This document shows positions 24,643-34,258 of a stretch of 64,000 nucleotides of DNA, in pieces (the stretch's first letter is position 1; each line of letters starts with the position of its first letter). Below the pieces are notes generated by a model. It saw nothing but the letters and a program-made list of their open reading frames with translations, made no database searches and was not told the DNA's origin. The DNA is taken from positions 215,417-279,416 of the forward strand of contig NZ_KK069991.1 in the NCBI RefSeq assembly GCF_000576425.1, given 5' to 3'. The stretch is from Brachybacterium phenoliresistens (GTDB taxonomy: Bacteria > Actinomycetota > Actinomycetes > Actinomycetales > Dermabacteraceae). The position numbers were made by a program, and so were the translations under genes.

Positions 24643-26157
24643 ATGGCAGACGTGATCGTCGGGCGATTCGCCCTGATCGACCTCATCGCCAAGGGGGGAT
24701 CGGGGTCCGTCTGGCGCGCCTACGACATGAAGACGCGCAAGGACTGCGCCGCCAAGGTCCTGCGCCAGCGCGACTCCGCGGACCTCATGCGGTTCGTGCG
24801 CGAGAAGGGCGTCAGCTTCGACCATCCGCACCTGCTGACCCCCTACGGCTGGGGCGCGGAGGACGAGCACGTCGTCATCGCCATGCCGCTGGTCTCCGGC
24901 GGGACCCTCGAGTCCGCGGTGAAGCAGCGCGGCAAGCTGTCCGAGCCCGCCGTCGTCGTGATCCTCGACCAGCTGCTGGACGGGCTCGCGCACGTGCACT
25001 CCCAGGGCTGGATCCACCGGGACGTCAAGCCCGCCAACATCATGTTCGAGCCGCGCGGCGCCGCGCGGCCCCATTCGCGGCTGGCCGACTTCGGCATCGC
25101 CGTGCACGAGTCCGACGTGCGCTTCACCCACGTCGGGATGGTCAACGGCACGCCCGGATACATGGCCCCGGAGCTGTTCTCCATGGCCGAGCCCGCCCCC
25201 TCCCACGACCTCTACGCGGCCGGCGTGGTGGCGCTGGTGGCCCTGAACGGGCCGATCAAGCTGCGCGACGGCGCCTTCCGCCGCGACGAGCTCGACGGCC
25301 TGCTGCGCGGGGTCAGCCCCAAGTTCGCGGCGGTGATCCGCCGCCTGGTGGCGCCGCAGCCGGACCAGCGCTACCAGGACGCGGAGACCGTGCGCCGGGA
25401 CCTGCCGCGCGTGCCCACCCGCTACCCGCTCACTTTCGCCGACGGGGCGCCCCTCACCTTCGAGGACACCCTGCCCCCGCTGCCGCCCGATGCTCCGGGT
25501 CGCGACCGCGAGAAGCCCCGCAGCAACGCCGCCCCGGGGGCGATGGAGGCGATCCGCCAGGGGGAGATGGACCAGGCGTACGGCATGACCACGCGCCCGA
25601 GCCAGGACCACGGCATGCCGGGCTCGTCGCCCGCCCCGTCGCAGACGCCCCCGCAGCAGACGCCGCACCCCGGGACACCGGTCCCGCAGCACGCGACGCA
25701 GGCCGGCGTCGGCGGGCAGGCGGCGCAGGGCTCCGTGCGCCCCGCCCCCGGCGAGGCACGGGGCCCGATGCCCAGCCCCAGCCCTGCCGCGCAGGCCTCC
25801 GCGGGCTCGCCGCGCACGGGCCCGCAGTGGGCCCAGGGCACGACCCCGCAGGGCTTCATGACCGGCCCGGGCCCCGGGCAGGCGCCGACGAGCCCGGTCA
25901 CCGGCACCGGCGGCCAGGGCACCGGGGGGAGGGCCGGCGGGGGCATCAGCGACCGCCAGACCCTCATGGTCGCCGTGGTGCTGGGGGCGATCGCCGCCGT
26001 CGTCCTCGGCGCGGTCGCGGTCGTCATCCTGCTGCGCAGCTTCTCGGTCGGCGCCCTGCCGGCCGAGCACGGGGGCGCCGCCGAGGTCGTCAGCGCCCCG
26101 CACACCACCGGGCAGCAGGCGGACGGAGCACCCCCGCAGGCAGCGGCCCTCGTCTGA
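24643..26157 (+). CDS. Membrane-anchored Ser/Thr protein kinase (Hanks type)
   Basis: A 504-residue kinase. The catalytic domain covers about residues 7-265: a Gly loop KGGSGSVW, Lys38 in AAKVL, the catalytic loop HRDVKPANI with Asp127 and Asn132, DFG at 149-151 and GTPGYMAPE. A long Pro/Gln/Gly-rich linker (about 290-435) leads to one membrane helix (about 440-467) and a short outer tail. Unlike PknB it has no PASTA or other sensor domain outside, so the signal is unclear. AGAAGG lies 6 bases before the ATG. No phosphatase or cell-division partner gene is adjacent. Confidence 0.92.
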   Translation: MADVIVGRFALIDLIAKGGSGSVWRAYDMKTRKDCAAKVLRQRDSADLMRFVREKGVSFDHPHLLTPYGWGAEDEHVVIAMPLVSGGTLESAVKQRGKLSEPAVVVILDQLLDGLAHVHSQGWIHRDVKPANIMFEPRGAARPHSRLADFGIAVHESDVRFTHVGMVNGTPGYMAPELFSMAEPAPSHDLYAAGVVALVALNGPIKLRDGAFRRDELDGLLRGVSPKFAAVIRRLVAPQPDQRYQDAETVRRDLPRVPTRYPLTFADGAPLTFEDTLPPLPPDAPGRDREKPRSNAAPGAMEAIRQGEMDQAYGMTTRPSQDHGMPGSSPAPSQTPPQQTPHPGTPVPQHATQAGVGGQAAQGSVRPAPGEARGPMPSPSPAAQASAGSPRTGPQWAQGTTPQGFMTGPGPGQAPTSPVTGTGGQGTGGRAGGGISDRQTLMVAVVLGAIAAVVLGAVAVVILLRSFSVGALPAEHGGAAEVVSAPHTTGQQADGAPPQAAALV

Positions 26158-26193
26158 GGTCCGGGGGCCGGCGCGCCGGGGAGCGGTGCCCGC

Positions 26194-27840
26194 TCAGGTC
26201 ACCGGGGCCGTGCGCACCGTCACCGCCTGCACGAGCGCGAGCCGGCGCGGGTCCATCTCCAGGTCGATCCGCAGCTGCTGGGGCGTCGGGCCGGCATCGG
26301 CCGCCGGCAGGGTCCAGCGCAGATGGGCACGGCCGATCACCTCGGCCGATCCGGCGGAGAGCCGGTCGAGGTCCTCCCGGCGCAGGCCGGCGGCCTCGAG
26401 CGCGGCGTCTCGGCGTCGCAGACGCTCCTCGCGCGGCTGATCGAGGTCCATCGAGTCCGCGAACCAGGCATCGGCCGGCGCGTCGTCCCCGGTGCGCAGC
26501 CAGTCCAGGATCGCCGCGGCGGCCTCCAGGGCGCGCGGATCGGCCTCGGGGGCGGGGGCGGTCAGCAGGGCGGGGACCCGGCGGGCGAGCAGGCGCAGGG
26601 CCTGCATCCCCAGCGGGACCGCGGGGGCGTACTTCGAGTTCGCGAGCGCGACGATGCCCACCCCGCTCCCGCGATGCCAGGCCATGAAGGATCCGTACCC
26701 CGGGTAGCCGCCCGAGTGGGAGATGATCTCGCCGAGGTCGACGAAGCGCTCCACGACCAGGCCCATGCCGTAGCCGCGCACCCGGTCGAAGCCGGGGGAG
26801 ACGCCGTCCGGTCCCGCCGGCAGCGGCGGCGTGACCTGCAGGCGATGCGCCTGCTGCATCTCCCGGCGGGAGGCGGCGGAGAGCAGGGCGTCCCCGCCCG
26901 CCGACGCGGCGCCGGCCTCCGCGGCGCGCTCCGGCGGGAGCTCGGCGGCGGCGAGGAAGCGCACCCAGCGGGCCACGTCGTCCACGCTCGAGTACAGCCC
27001 GGCCATCGCCCCGTACACGCCGGGGGCGTCGAAGGGGACCGCCTCGAAACGGGTGGCGTCCTGCCGGTCGGCCAGGCGGTGCCCGGTGGCCACCCGGTCC
27101 TCGGGCAGGCCCTCCCGGGAGAACGCCGTGTCCCCCATGCCGAGGGGCCGCAGGAAGCGGTCGTGGATGACCTGCGGGTACGGGGCGCCGGCGACCTCGT
27201 CGATCACCCGTCCCAGCAGGGCGTATCCCGTGTTCGAGTACTCGAACCCGGTCCCGGGCCGATGCACGAAGCCCAGCCCCTCGGCGAGCAGCCCGGCGAA
27301 CTCCTCGCGGGTCATCGCCTCCTGCCGGTCGCCCCAGGGGGTGTCGGTGACCAGGCCCGCGCTCATCGTCAGCAGGTGGCGCAGGGTGAGGGCGGGGGAG
27401 TCCGCCAGCAGCGGGTGCTGGGTCCCGCGCAGCAGGCCGGCCGCCTCGGGGACGTGCTCGGCGACCTCGTCGTCCAGCCGCAGGCGGCCCTCGTCGCGCA
27501 GGGCGAGGATCGCCGCGGCGGTGAAGGACTTCGTCATCGAGGCGATGCGCGAGATGCTCTCGCGCCGCATCGGCCCGCTGCCCGGTGCCGGGGCGCCGTC
27601 GACCAGGTGCTCGCCGCCGGCGGCGCCGTGGGCCAGGATCGGCCGGTCGTGGGCGTGCCCGCCGATGACCGCCCAGGTCACGCCGGAGGTCCGGTGCTCG
27701 GCGACGGCCTGCTCGAACAGCGCGGCGATCTCGGCGCGGACCTCCTCGGGAACATCCGCGGGGACATCGGCCGGCACGGCCGCGGCGGCGGAGGGAGCAG
27801 GGGAGGCGGCAGGGGACGGAGCGAGAGGGGAGCGGGACAT
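26194..27840 (-). CDS. Serine hydrolase, class C beta-lactamase/esterase EstB family
   Basis: A 548-residue protein. After a low-complexity Ala/Pro stretch (1-30) comes the beta-lactamase-type fold, with Ser101-Met-Thr-Lys104 as nucleophile motif, Tyr201-Ser-Asn203, and HSGGYPGYGS as the third motif. A further C-terminal domain of about 130 residues resembles the extra beta domain of family S12 proteins. No clear signal peptide is seen, so it seems cytosolic. Peptidase or esterase activity is more likely than antibiotic hydrolysis. Confidence 0.85.
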   Translation of the reverse strand: MSRSPLAPSPAASPAPSAAAAVPADVPADVPEEVRAEIAALFEQAVAEHRTSGVTWAVIGGHAHDRPILAHGAAGGEHLVDGAPAPGSGPMRRESISRIASMTKSFTAAAILALRDEGRLRLDDEVAEHVPEAAGLLRGTQHPLLADSPALTLRHLLTMSAGLVTDTPWGDRQEAMTREEFAGLLAEGLGFVHRPGTGFEYSNTGYALLGRVIDEVAGAPYPQVIHDRFLRPLGMGDTAFSREGLPEDRVATGHRLADRQDATRFEAVPFDAPGVYGAMAGLYSSVDDVARWVRFLAAAELPPERAAEAGAASAGGDALLSAASRREMQQAHRLQVTPPLPAGPDGVSPGFDRVRGYGMGLVVERFVDLGEIISHSGGYPGYGSFMAWHRGSGVGIVALANSKYAPAVPLGMQALRLLARRVPALLTAPAPEADPRALEAAAAILDWLRTGDDAPADAWFADSMDLDQPREERLRRRDAALEAAGLRREDLDRLSAGSAEVIGRAHLRWTLPAADAGPTPQQLRIDLEMDPRRLALVQAVTVRTAPVT

Positions 27841-27896
27841 GGATCCCACTGTAGGACGGCGCGGCGGGATGCTCGCACCGCGGGACCGGACGCCGC

Positions 27897-28664
27897 TCAG
27901 GTCTCGCCGTCCCGCTCCGGCGCCGTGCGGTAGAACTCGCCGATGATCCGGGCGGCCTCCGGGCCGAGGCCCTCGACCAGCAGCGACGGGTCGGCGATGA
28001 GCGGGTCGAAGGAGGCGGAGTGCGGGTCCGTCCCCTCCCCGTCCGGCTCCTGCGCGGAGTCGTCCTCCGGCGCCGGATCGTCCTCGGAGGGCGCCGGGGG
28101 CTCGCTCCCGCGGCCCGTCCCGGGATCGGCATCGGCCCGGGCGCCGGCGAGGTCGGAGAGGTCGAGCCCGCGCAGGGTCAGCAGCAGCAGCGGATCCTCG
28201 TCCACCGCCTCGACCAGCAGGTACAGCAGCGCGGAGACGTGCTGGCAGGGGCCGGGCCAGTCCATGCAGGTGCAGTGGAAGGTGCCGTCGGAGGTGGTGT
28301 GCGGCAGCAGGGACATCTCCTCGCGGGCGAGGTCGGCCTCGAACTCCTCGGGGTACTCGCCGGCGGACATGCGCAGGGCCAGGTCGTGGCGTCGCGCGGC
28401 GACCCGGAGCACCGCCGACCGCTCGTCGGCGGAGAACGCGGAGATGCCCAGCTGGGGGCGGCGCAGCTCCCCGTCGGGGTCGAGCGCCTCGGCCCGCACC
28501 GTCCCGGGGCCGACGTCGATCCACTGCACCGCCTGAGACCGGGCGAGGCGGCGCCCGGCCGCGAGGGTGCGCGAGCCCAGCAGCGCCTCCAGGGCCCGGC
28601 GCAGGGCGACGGCGTGCCAGCCCTCGCCGATCGCGCCGCGCCGCGAGCGCAGGGTGATGCTCAT
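27897..28664 (-). CDS. SWIM zinc-finger protein paired with SNF2 helicase
   Basis: A 255-residue protein. The SWIM motif C-x-C-x6-C-x-H is complete: Cys131, Cys133, Cys140 and His142 (FHCTCMDWPGPCQHV). It follows a basic N-terminal region that may bind DNA. An acidic Pro/Glu/Asp linker (about 180-220) separates it from a short helical end. The start overlaps the stop of the SNF2 gene by 4 bp (ATGA), so the two are translationally coupled and the proteins probably act together. SWIM/SNF2 partnership is known in bacteria, but its task is not. Confidence 0.88.
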   Translation of the reverse strand: MSITLRSRRGAIGEGWHAVALRRALEALLGSRTLAAGRRLARSQAVQWIDVGPGTVRAEALDPDGELRRPQLGISAFSADERSAVLRVAARRHDLALRMSAGEYPEEFEADLAREEMSLLPHTTSDGTFHCTCMDWPGPCQHVSALLYLLVEAVDEDPLLLLTLRGLDLSDLAGARADADPGTGRGSEPPAPSEDDPAPEDDSAQEPDGEGTDPHSASFDPLIADPSLLVEGLGPEAARIIGEFYRTAPERDGET

Positions 28665-31600
28665 CGGCCCTCCTCCTCGGGGACGTCGTAGGACAGCAGG
28701 CGCAGCAGGCTCTGGTCGTCGAGGTCCGCGAGCCAGGACTCGCCGGGGGCGATGGTGAGGTCCGCCAGGCCCTGCTTCTCGGAGAGCACCTGGTCGATGC
28801 GCTCCTCGACCGTGCCGAGGGAGACCAGCTTGCGCACCTGCACGTCCTTGCGCTGGCCGATCCGGAAGGCCCGGTCGGTGGCCTGGTTCTCGACCGCCGG
28901 GTTCCACCATCGGTCCAGGTGGACGACGTGGTTCGCGGCGGTCAGGGTGATGCCGGTGCCGCCCGCGCGCAGGCTCAGCAGCATCGCCCCGGGCTCGTCG
29001 GGGCGGCCCTGGAACTCGGCCACCATGTGGTCGCGGTCCTGCTTGGAGACCCCGCCGTGCAGGAACGGGACGTCCCGGCCGAAGCGCTCGCGCCAATAGG
29101 GCACCAGCATGTGCCCGAACGTCGTGAACTGGGTGAACAGCAGGACCTTCTCGCCCTTGTCGAAGGCCTTCTCCAGCAGGTCGTCGACGTGCTCCAGCTT
29201 GCCGGAGCGGTGCTGGCCCTCCCGGAGGATCCCGGAGCCGTCGCCCAGATAGTGCGCGGGATGGTTGCAGACCTGCTTCAGCCGGGTGAGCGTGGAGGTC
29301 ACGAGGCTGCGCCGCTGGTTCTGCTCGGCCCCGTCGATCTCGGTCATGAGCTCGGCGACGAGGGCCTCGTACAGGCCGGCCTGCTCGGGGGTGAGGCGCA
29401 CCGTCGAGGTCATCTCGATCTTCTCGGGCAGGTCGGAGATGATCGCCCGGTCCGTCTTCACGCGCCGCAGCACGAACGGCGCGGTCACCCAGCGCAGGCG
29501 GCTCACCGCGGAGGGGTCGCCGTCGTTCTCGATCGGCGCGGCGATCTGCTCGTGGAAGGCGGCGGCGGGCCCCAGCACCCCGGGGTTGACGACGTCCATG
29601 AGGGAGTGCAGGTCCGCGAGGCGGTTCTCCACCGGCGTGCCGGTCAGCGCCAGGCGGTGGCGGGCGCTCAGGCTGCGGGCGGCGCGGGAGACGCCGGTGG
29701 CGCGGTTCTTGAGGTGCTGGGCCTCGTCGAAGACGATCCGCTGCCAGGGCACCTGCTGCAGCACGGCGAGGTCGCGGGCCAGCAGGGAGTAGGTGGTGAT
29801 CACGAGGTCCATGTCCGCCGCGCCCTCGCCGAAGGACTCGTCGCGGATCCGGTCCCCGCCGTGGTGGACGTGCACGGCCAGGTGCGGGGCGAAGGTGCGG
29901 GCCTCCCGCTGCCAGGACCCGACCACGGACATCGGGCACACCAGCAGCGTCGGGCCGGGGCGCAGCTCCTCGTCGATGCCGTGGGCCGCGAGCAGGCGCC
30001 GATGCCGGGCGTCGTCCCCGGGGTCCGGCAGCGCGGCGGGCTCGGCCGGCTCCGCCGCGCCGGGACCGGCGAGCAGGGCGATGTCCTCCCGTTCGCGGCA
30101 CAGCAGCGCGAGGACCTGCATCGTCTTGCCCAGCCCCATGTCGTCGGCGAGGATCCCGCCCAGGCCCAGCTCGTGCAGCGCCCACATCCAGTTCAGGCCC
30201 TCGACCTGGTACCCGCGCAGCTGCGCCCGCAGGGTGGCCGGGGAGGGATGGGGCAGCGCGCCGGGGCCGCCGGGCAGCAGGCGCGCCAGGGTGTTGGACC
30301 AGCCGCTCTCGTCGCCGCGCACCAGGGAGGTGAGGTCGACGTCCAGCTCCTGCGCGGTGCTGGACAGCAGCAGGGAGAACACGCTGGCCCAGTCGGTGAC
30401 CAGCTCCTCCGGCGCCCGGCCGCCCGGCGCGGCGGCGGAGCCGCGGGACAGGTCCGGCCCCAGGGGCCGGGGGGCGGGCAGCCGTGCGGCCCGGGCCTCG
30501 GGGTCGCGGGCGGGCAGCCCGTCGACGTCGCCGCGCCGACGGGCGCGGGCGGTGAAGGCGTCCAGGAAGCGTTCTGCGGCCCGCAGGGTCGCGGCGTCCA
30601 GGCGCACCCACCGGCCGCGCAGCCGCACCAGCTCGGACTGCGCCTCGCGGATCTCCGCGAGCTCCTCGTCGGTCAGCTCCGTCTCCCCGACGGAGACGCT
30701 CCAGCGGAACCCGGCCATGGCGCGCACGCCCACCCCGGAGCCGCCGCCCTCGGGCTGGGGCTCCTCGGTGGCCTCGGCCTTCAGCGTGGTGCGGGTCTTC
30801 GTCCAGTCCCGGGGCAGCAGGACGGTCACGCCCGCGGCCTCGAGCGCCGGGGTGTCATGGGCGAGGAAGTCCGAGGCCTGCGCCGTCGTGAGCAGCCAGT
30901 CCACCCCGGTCTCGTCCACCTGCGCGTCGCGGACCGTCGGTGCCAGGCGCATGACCTCGGCCGATGCCTCCATGGCTCCGGCCGTGCCGATGTCGCCTAC
31001 GGCGCGCAGATCCGCCACCGGGTGCACGGTCCCGTCGGGCTCGCGCAGGCACGTCTGCAGCGGCCACCGGGAGCCGTCCGGCGGTTCGAACAGCCTCACC
31101 ACCAGCTCGCTGTCCTCGGAGCGGAGGGCCACCCGGGCGCGGCCGGAGTCCAGATAGGCGTCCACCGCACGCTGCACGCCGCGCAGGGCGGGGACGTCGA
31201 CCTTCAGCGCGCACTCGCCGCCGAGGGCCGGCAGCACGTCGTGCGGGTCGCCCTCGGCGGGGAAGCCGGACTGGGCGAGGTGGTGGCCGAAGGCGCGCCG
31301 TGCGCGGGCGTCGACCAGCAGGTCCAGCAGCGGCGGCGGGTCGTCCTCGAGCGGGCTCCAGCGCGCCCAGGCCTCCCCGAAGACCTCATGGATCCGGATG
31401 CCGATGCTCCGCGTGCGCACGAGGCGCTGCGCCTGCAGGTCCCGCAGCACGGCCGCGACCAGGGCGGGCGAGATCGCCAGCTCGGGGGTGGCCAGGACGG
31501 ACGTCCAGCCCTCGACGGCGGGCAGGAGCGCCGCGGCCAGGTCCCGGGAGCGGTCGCCGCGGCGCAGGACCTCCTCCGTCGCGTCCAGCAGGTCGATCAG

Positions 31601-31837
31601 GCGCGGGCCGTCCAGCAGGTGGCCCCGGACCTCGAGGGTCCGGCCCCGGGGCCGCGGCACGTCGATGCGGTGCCGCAGCCGGCCGACGCCGTCCAGGGCG
31701 TCGGCCAGCGGCGTCGGCAGCTGGGGGATCACCGCGGTCAGGTCCGACAGCGGCGCGCCCCGCCCGGCCTCCTCCCGCCGCGCCCACAGCACGGGGCCGT
31801 GACCGGGGTCGAGGTGCAGGTCCAGGCGGTGCAGCAT
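28661..31837 (-). CDS. SNF2-family DEAD/DEAH-box helicase
   Basis: A 1058-residue Swi2/Snf2 ATPase that would move along or remodel DNA-protein complexes. A long N-terminal region of unknown fold (about 1-500) includes a bacterial SNF2-associated segment. The two RecA lobes then show Walker A DDMGLGKT (Lys571), DEAQ (about 702), LTGTPVENRLADLHS, LLFTQFTTFG and WWNPAVENQATDRAFRIGQ. All motifs look intact. The ATG at 31837 has TACCCT 7 bases upstream and no Shine-Dalgarno motif. It is followed by its SWIM partner in a 4-bp overlap. DNA repair or phage defence are both conceivable roles. Confidence 0.92.
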   Translation of the reverse strand: MLHRLDLHLDPGHGPVLWARREEAGRGAPLSDLTAVIPQLPTPLADALDGVGRLRHRIDVPRPRGRTLEVRGHLLDGPRLIDLLDATEEVLRRGDRSRDLAAALLPAVEGWTSVLATPELAISPALVAAVLRDLQAQRLVRTRSIGIRIHEVFGEAWARWSPLEDDPPPLLDLLVDARARRAFGHHLAQSGFPAEGDPHDVLPALGGECALKVDVPALRGVQRAVDAYLDSGRARVALRSEDSELVVRLFEPPDGSRWPLQTCLREPDGTVHPVADLRAVGDIGTAGAMEASAEVMRLAPTVRDAQVDETGVDWLLTTAQASDFLAHDTPALEAAGVTVLLPRDWTKTRTTLKAEATEEPQPEGGGSGVGVRAMAGFRWSVSVGETELTDEELAEIREAQSELVRLRGRWVRLDAATLRAAERFLDAFTARARRRGDVDGLPARDPEARAARLPAPRPLGPDLSRGSAAAPGGRAPEELVTDWASVFSLLLSSTAQELDVDLTSLVRGDESGWSNTLARLLPGGPGALPHPSPATLRAQLRGYQVEGLNWMWALHELGLGGILADDMGLGKTMQVLALLCREREDIALLAGPGAAEPAEPAALPDPGDDARHRRLLAAHGIDEELRPGPTLLVCPMSVVGSWQREARTFAPHLAVHVHHGGDRIRDESFGEGAADMDLVITTYSLLARDLAVLQQVPWQRIVFDEAQHLKNRATGVSRAARSLSARHRLALTGTPVENRLADLHSLMDVVNPGVLGPAAAFHEQIAAPIENDGDPSAVSRLRWVTAPFVLRRVKTDRAIISDLPEKIEMTSTVRLTPEQAGLYEALVAELMTEIDGAEQNQRRSLVTSTLTRLKQVCNHPAHYLGDGSGILREGQHRSGKLEHVDDLLEKAFDKGEKVLLFTQFTTFGHMLVPYWRERFGRDVPFLHGGVSKQDRDHMVAEFQGRPDEPGAMLLSLRAGGTGITLTAANHVVHLDRWWNPAVENQATDRAFRIGQRKDVQVRKLVSLGTVEERIDQVLSEKQGLADLTIAPGESWLADLDDQSLLRLLSYDVPEEEGR

Positions 31838-31975
31838 GGTCACCAGGGTAGGCGGAGGCACCGACCGGAGGCGCCCCGGAGCCTGGTGGGGGATACCACC
31901 TCCCGGGGGAGGAGGAGCGGCGTCAGCGGCCTCCGCGGCATCCGGGGATCACGGGCCCCGGCGCGGTCGCGCCCC

Positions 31976-33973
31976 TCAGAGCCCGTCGACGATCAGGGCC
32001 GTCGCCGCGAGCCACGCATCCTTGGTCGCCGGGGCGATCCGGCCCCAGTCCAGCGGGGATCCGTCCACGAACTGGTGCTCGTAGGGGACCTCGGTCACCG
32101 CGCGGGTGTGGGCGCTGAAGTGGCCGTGCAGGCGTTCCTGCAGCCCGGGCTCGAGCTTGTTCTTCGAGGAGTGCGACAGGATCGTCACGGCGTGGTCGAC
32201 CTGCTCGGCCAGGCCCGTGGCCCGCAGCTCGTCGATCATCCACGCGGCCGCGTTGAAGGTGTCCTCGCGGACGGTGGAGATGATCACGAGCTGGTCGGCG
32301 CTGTGCACGGCGGCGAGCCAGTTCGAGGCGCGCACGTTGTTGCCCGTGTCGATCACCTTGAGGCGGTAGAACCGCGACAGCGTGCTGTTGAGCTCCTCGA
32401 AGGCGGGCCCGTCGATCGAGGACGCGGATCCCGGGTCCTCGTCGGAGGCGAGGATGTCGAAGCGCGTGTCGCCCTGGGGCCGCACGTACTGGTCCAGGTC
32501 CGCGACGGTGGCCGTGGGCGCCTGCAGGCGCTCGCGGTTGTGGAGCAGATCCAGCGCGGTGTGCTGGTGGTCCGCCGGGCGGCCGCGCCAGCCGAGGGTG
32601 CCGCGGGTCTCGTTGTTGTCCCAGGCCAGGACGCTCCCGCCGCGGGCGACGCCCAGCGTCGCGGCGATCATCAGCGAGGCCGTGGTCTTGTGCGCGCCGC
32701 CCTTGAGGTTGACGACGGCGATGTTCTTGGGGCCGTCCAGCGCCTTGCGGACGCGGGCGAGGTTCTCCCGCTCGATCGCCTCGGCCCGGCCCGGGGCGGG
32801 GGAGACGGCGCCGCCGGTGAGCCGGTGGACGAACCCCTGCCAGCCGCGGGTCGCCGCGTCGCTCGCGGTGCGCGTGGTCGCGGACTGCAGGTCCTGCAAG
32901 GTGGGACGGGCGGGCTGGGAGGCGTGCTGCGGGGCCGCGGGCGCGGAGCCGTGGGGTGCCGCGGCCGGTGCGGTCGCCGCGGGCGCGGCCTCGGGGGCGG
33001 CGGCCAGGTGCGACGGGGTGGAGGCGGTGGGGGAGGAATGCTGGGACATGGCCTGCTCTGCGGGGAGGGGGCGGGGGGTCGAACCGCCGGCAGCGGTCGA
33101 GGAGGAGGGGGCCCCGGCGGGGGCGGGCGCACCGGGCACGGGAGCCGAGGGCGCCGGGGTCGTCGGCGCGGGCGCCGATGCCGGGGCGCCCGATGCGAAC
33201 GAGGGGGCCGGGGGACGCGGAGGCCCGGCCGGCGTGGAGGTCGCGGCGGGCGCGGAGTTCGCCGGCGCCGAGGGCTCGGTGTCCTCCGGGGCGAGGGCGT
33301 CGTCCTCCTCGTGCGGCGCGGCGCGCCGCCGGCCGGTGGGGACGTCCGTGTCCGAGCGCGCAGGGGAGGAGGCGGGGGAGGTGGGAGCCGCGGCGTCGTC
33401 GCGGATCACCGGCAGCGCGCGCGTGCTCTCGGAATCCTCCTCCGGCGGGGCCTCCGGGGCCGCGGGCGTCGACGCGGCCGCTGCTGCCGCGGCGCCCTCG
33501 ACGGCGCCCGGGGCGGGCTCCGGTGCGGTGGAGGCGGATCCCGCGCCGACCTGCGCCGGGGCGGGCGCGGGGACGGCGGAGGACCCGGCGCCCAGCGGCG
33601 CCCAGGGGGAGCGGGTGTCCTTGGCCGTGTCCTCGGCGGGGGCGGTCAGCGACAGGGGCCGCAGCACGGTGGCCTCGAGGTCCTCGCCCGGGGCGGAGGC
33701 CGGCTCGGGCTCGAGCGCGGGGCCGTGGACCGGGCGGGAGTCCGCCGGGCGGGCCGCGATCCTGCCGCTGGGCTCGACGCGCAGGTGATGGCGGGTCTCG
33801 CCCTCCACGATCACCACGTCCAGCGGGGCGTCCGCGCGACGGGACGCGTTGATGAAGACCTGCTTGACCCGGGCGCGCACCTCGGTGAGGTTGGCGCCGT
33901 GCAGCTCGATCGTCTCGCTGGCGAGATGCACGGCGGCGCGGGTCTCCGATGCGATGCGCGCTTGCGCGATCAT
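31976..33973 (-). CDS. MinD/ParA-like P-loop ATPase with long Pro/Ala-rich N-terminal region
   Basis: A 665-residue protein. The N-terminal ~70 residues are ordered (MIAQARIASETRAAVHLASETIELHG). A low-complexity Pro/Ala/Ser/Glu stretch of about 290 residues follows. The C-terminal 260 residues form a deviant Walker A ATPase (NLKGGAHKTTASLM, about 421-433) with a Walker B-like LKVIDTGNN. The family positions plasmids, septa or secretion machines. GAAGGGG lies 7 bases before the ATG. Upstream lie an 18-bp palindrome and a 6C RNA; in mycobacteria 6C also sits beside a MinD-like gene (ssd). Confidence 0.85.
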   Translation of the reverse strand: MIAQARIASETRAAVHLASETIELHGANLTEVRARVKQVFINASRRADAPLDVVIVEGETRHHLRVEPSGRIAARPADSRPVHGPALEPEPASAPGEDLEATVLRPLSLTAPAEDTAKDTRSPWAPLGAGSSAVPAPAPAQVGAGSASTAPEPAPGAVEGAAAAAAASTPAAPEAPPEEDSESTRALPVIRDDAAAPTSPASSPARSDTDVPTGRRRAAPHEEDDALAPEDTEPSAPANSAPAATSTPAGPPRPPAPSFASGAPASAPAPTTPAPSAPVPGAPAPAGAPSSSTAAGGSTPRPLPAEQAMSQHSSPTASTPSHLAAAPEAAPAATAPAAAPHGSAPAAPQHASQPARPTLQDLQSATTRTASDAATRGWQGFVHRLTGGAVSPAPGRAEAIERENLARVRKALDGPKNIAVVNLKGGAHKTTASLMIAATLGVARGGSVLAWDNNETRGTLGWRGRPADHQHTALDLLHNRERLQAPTATVADLDQYVRPQGDTRFDILASDEDPGSASSIDGPAFEELNSTLSRFYRLKVIDTGNNVRASNWLAAVHSADQLVIISTVREDTFNAAAWMIDELRATGLAEQVDHAVTILSHSSKNKLEPGLQERLHGHFSAHTRAVTEVPYEHQFVDGSPLDWGRIAPATKDAWLAATALIVDGL

Positions 33974-34002
33974 GCCTGTCCCCTTCGTTCCTGTGGCGGA
34001 TG

Positions 34003-34020
34003 CCTCACGCGCGCGTGAGG
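34003..34020. promoter_or_regulatory. Perfect 18-bp palindrome in the leader of the MinD-like gene
   Basis: CCTCACGCGCGCGTGAGG is identical on both strands and lies 30 bases upstream of the ATG at 33973. A -10-like TAGAGT (minus strand, 34045-34040) lies further upstream, so the palindrome would be just downstream of the transcript start. It suits an operator or an RNA hairpin near the ribosome binding site. Confidence 0.5.
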
Positions 34021-34258
34021 CGCGCGAGGTCACACGCCCACTCTACGGGGATCGGAGCGGGCCGCCGGCGGGATCTGCAGGTCGGACGCTTCTTCGCCCG
34101 CGGCGTTCGGTCAGCTCAGGGGCATCTCCCCGGAAGACTCCAGACGTGCTTGACGGATTCTTTGCTCAAATATGGCCGAACAGGGGCGTTCCGTCGCCCC
34201 AGGCGGGAGCCGGCGGGAAACTCTCCGGCGACCTGCGTCATCGGATCCCGCGTTCCGA

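Noticed and set aside
28919-34018. Very long open frame (about 1,700 codons) on the plus strand opposite SNF2 and the MinD-like gene
   Set aside because: It is a shadow: in such G+C-rich DNA the antisense of real genes often lacks stops. Its product is Gly/Arg/Val/Gln repeats without any domain, while the minus strand carries intact helicase and ATPase motifs.
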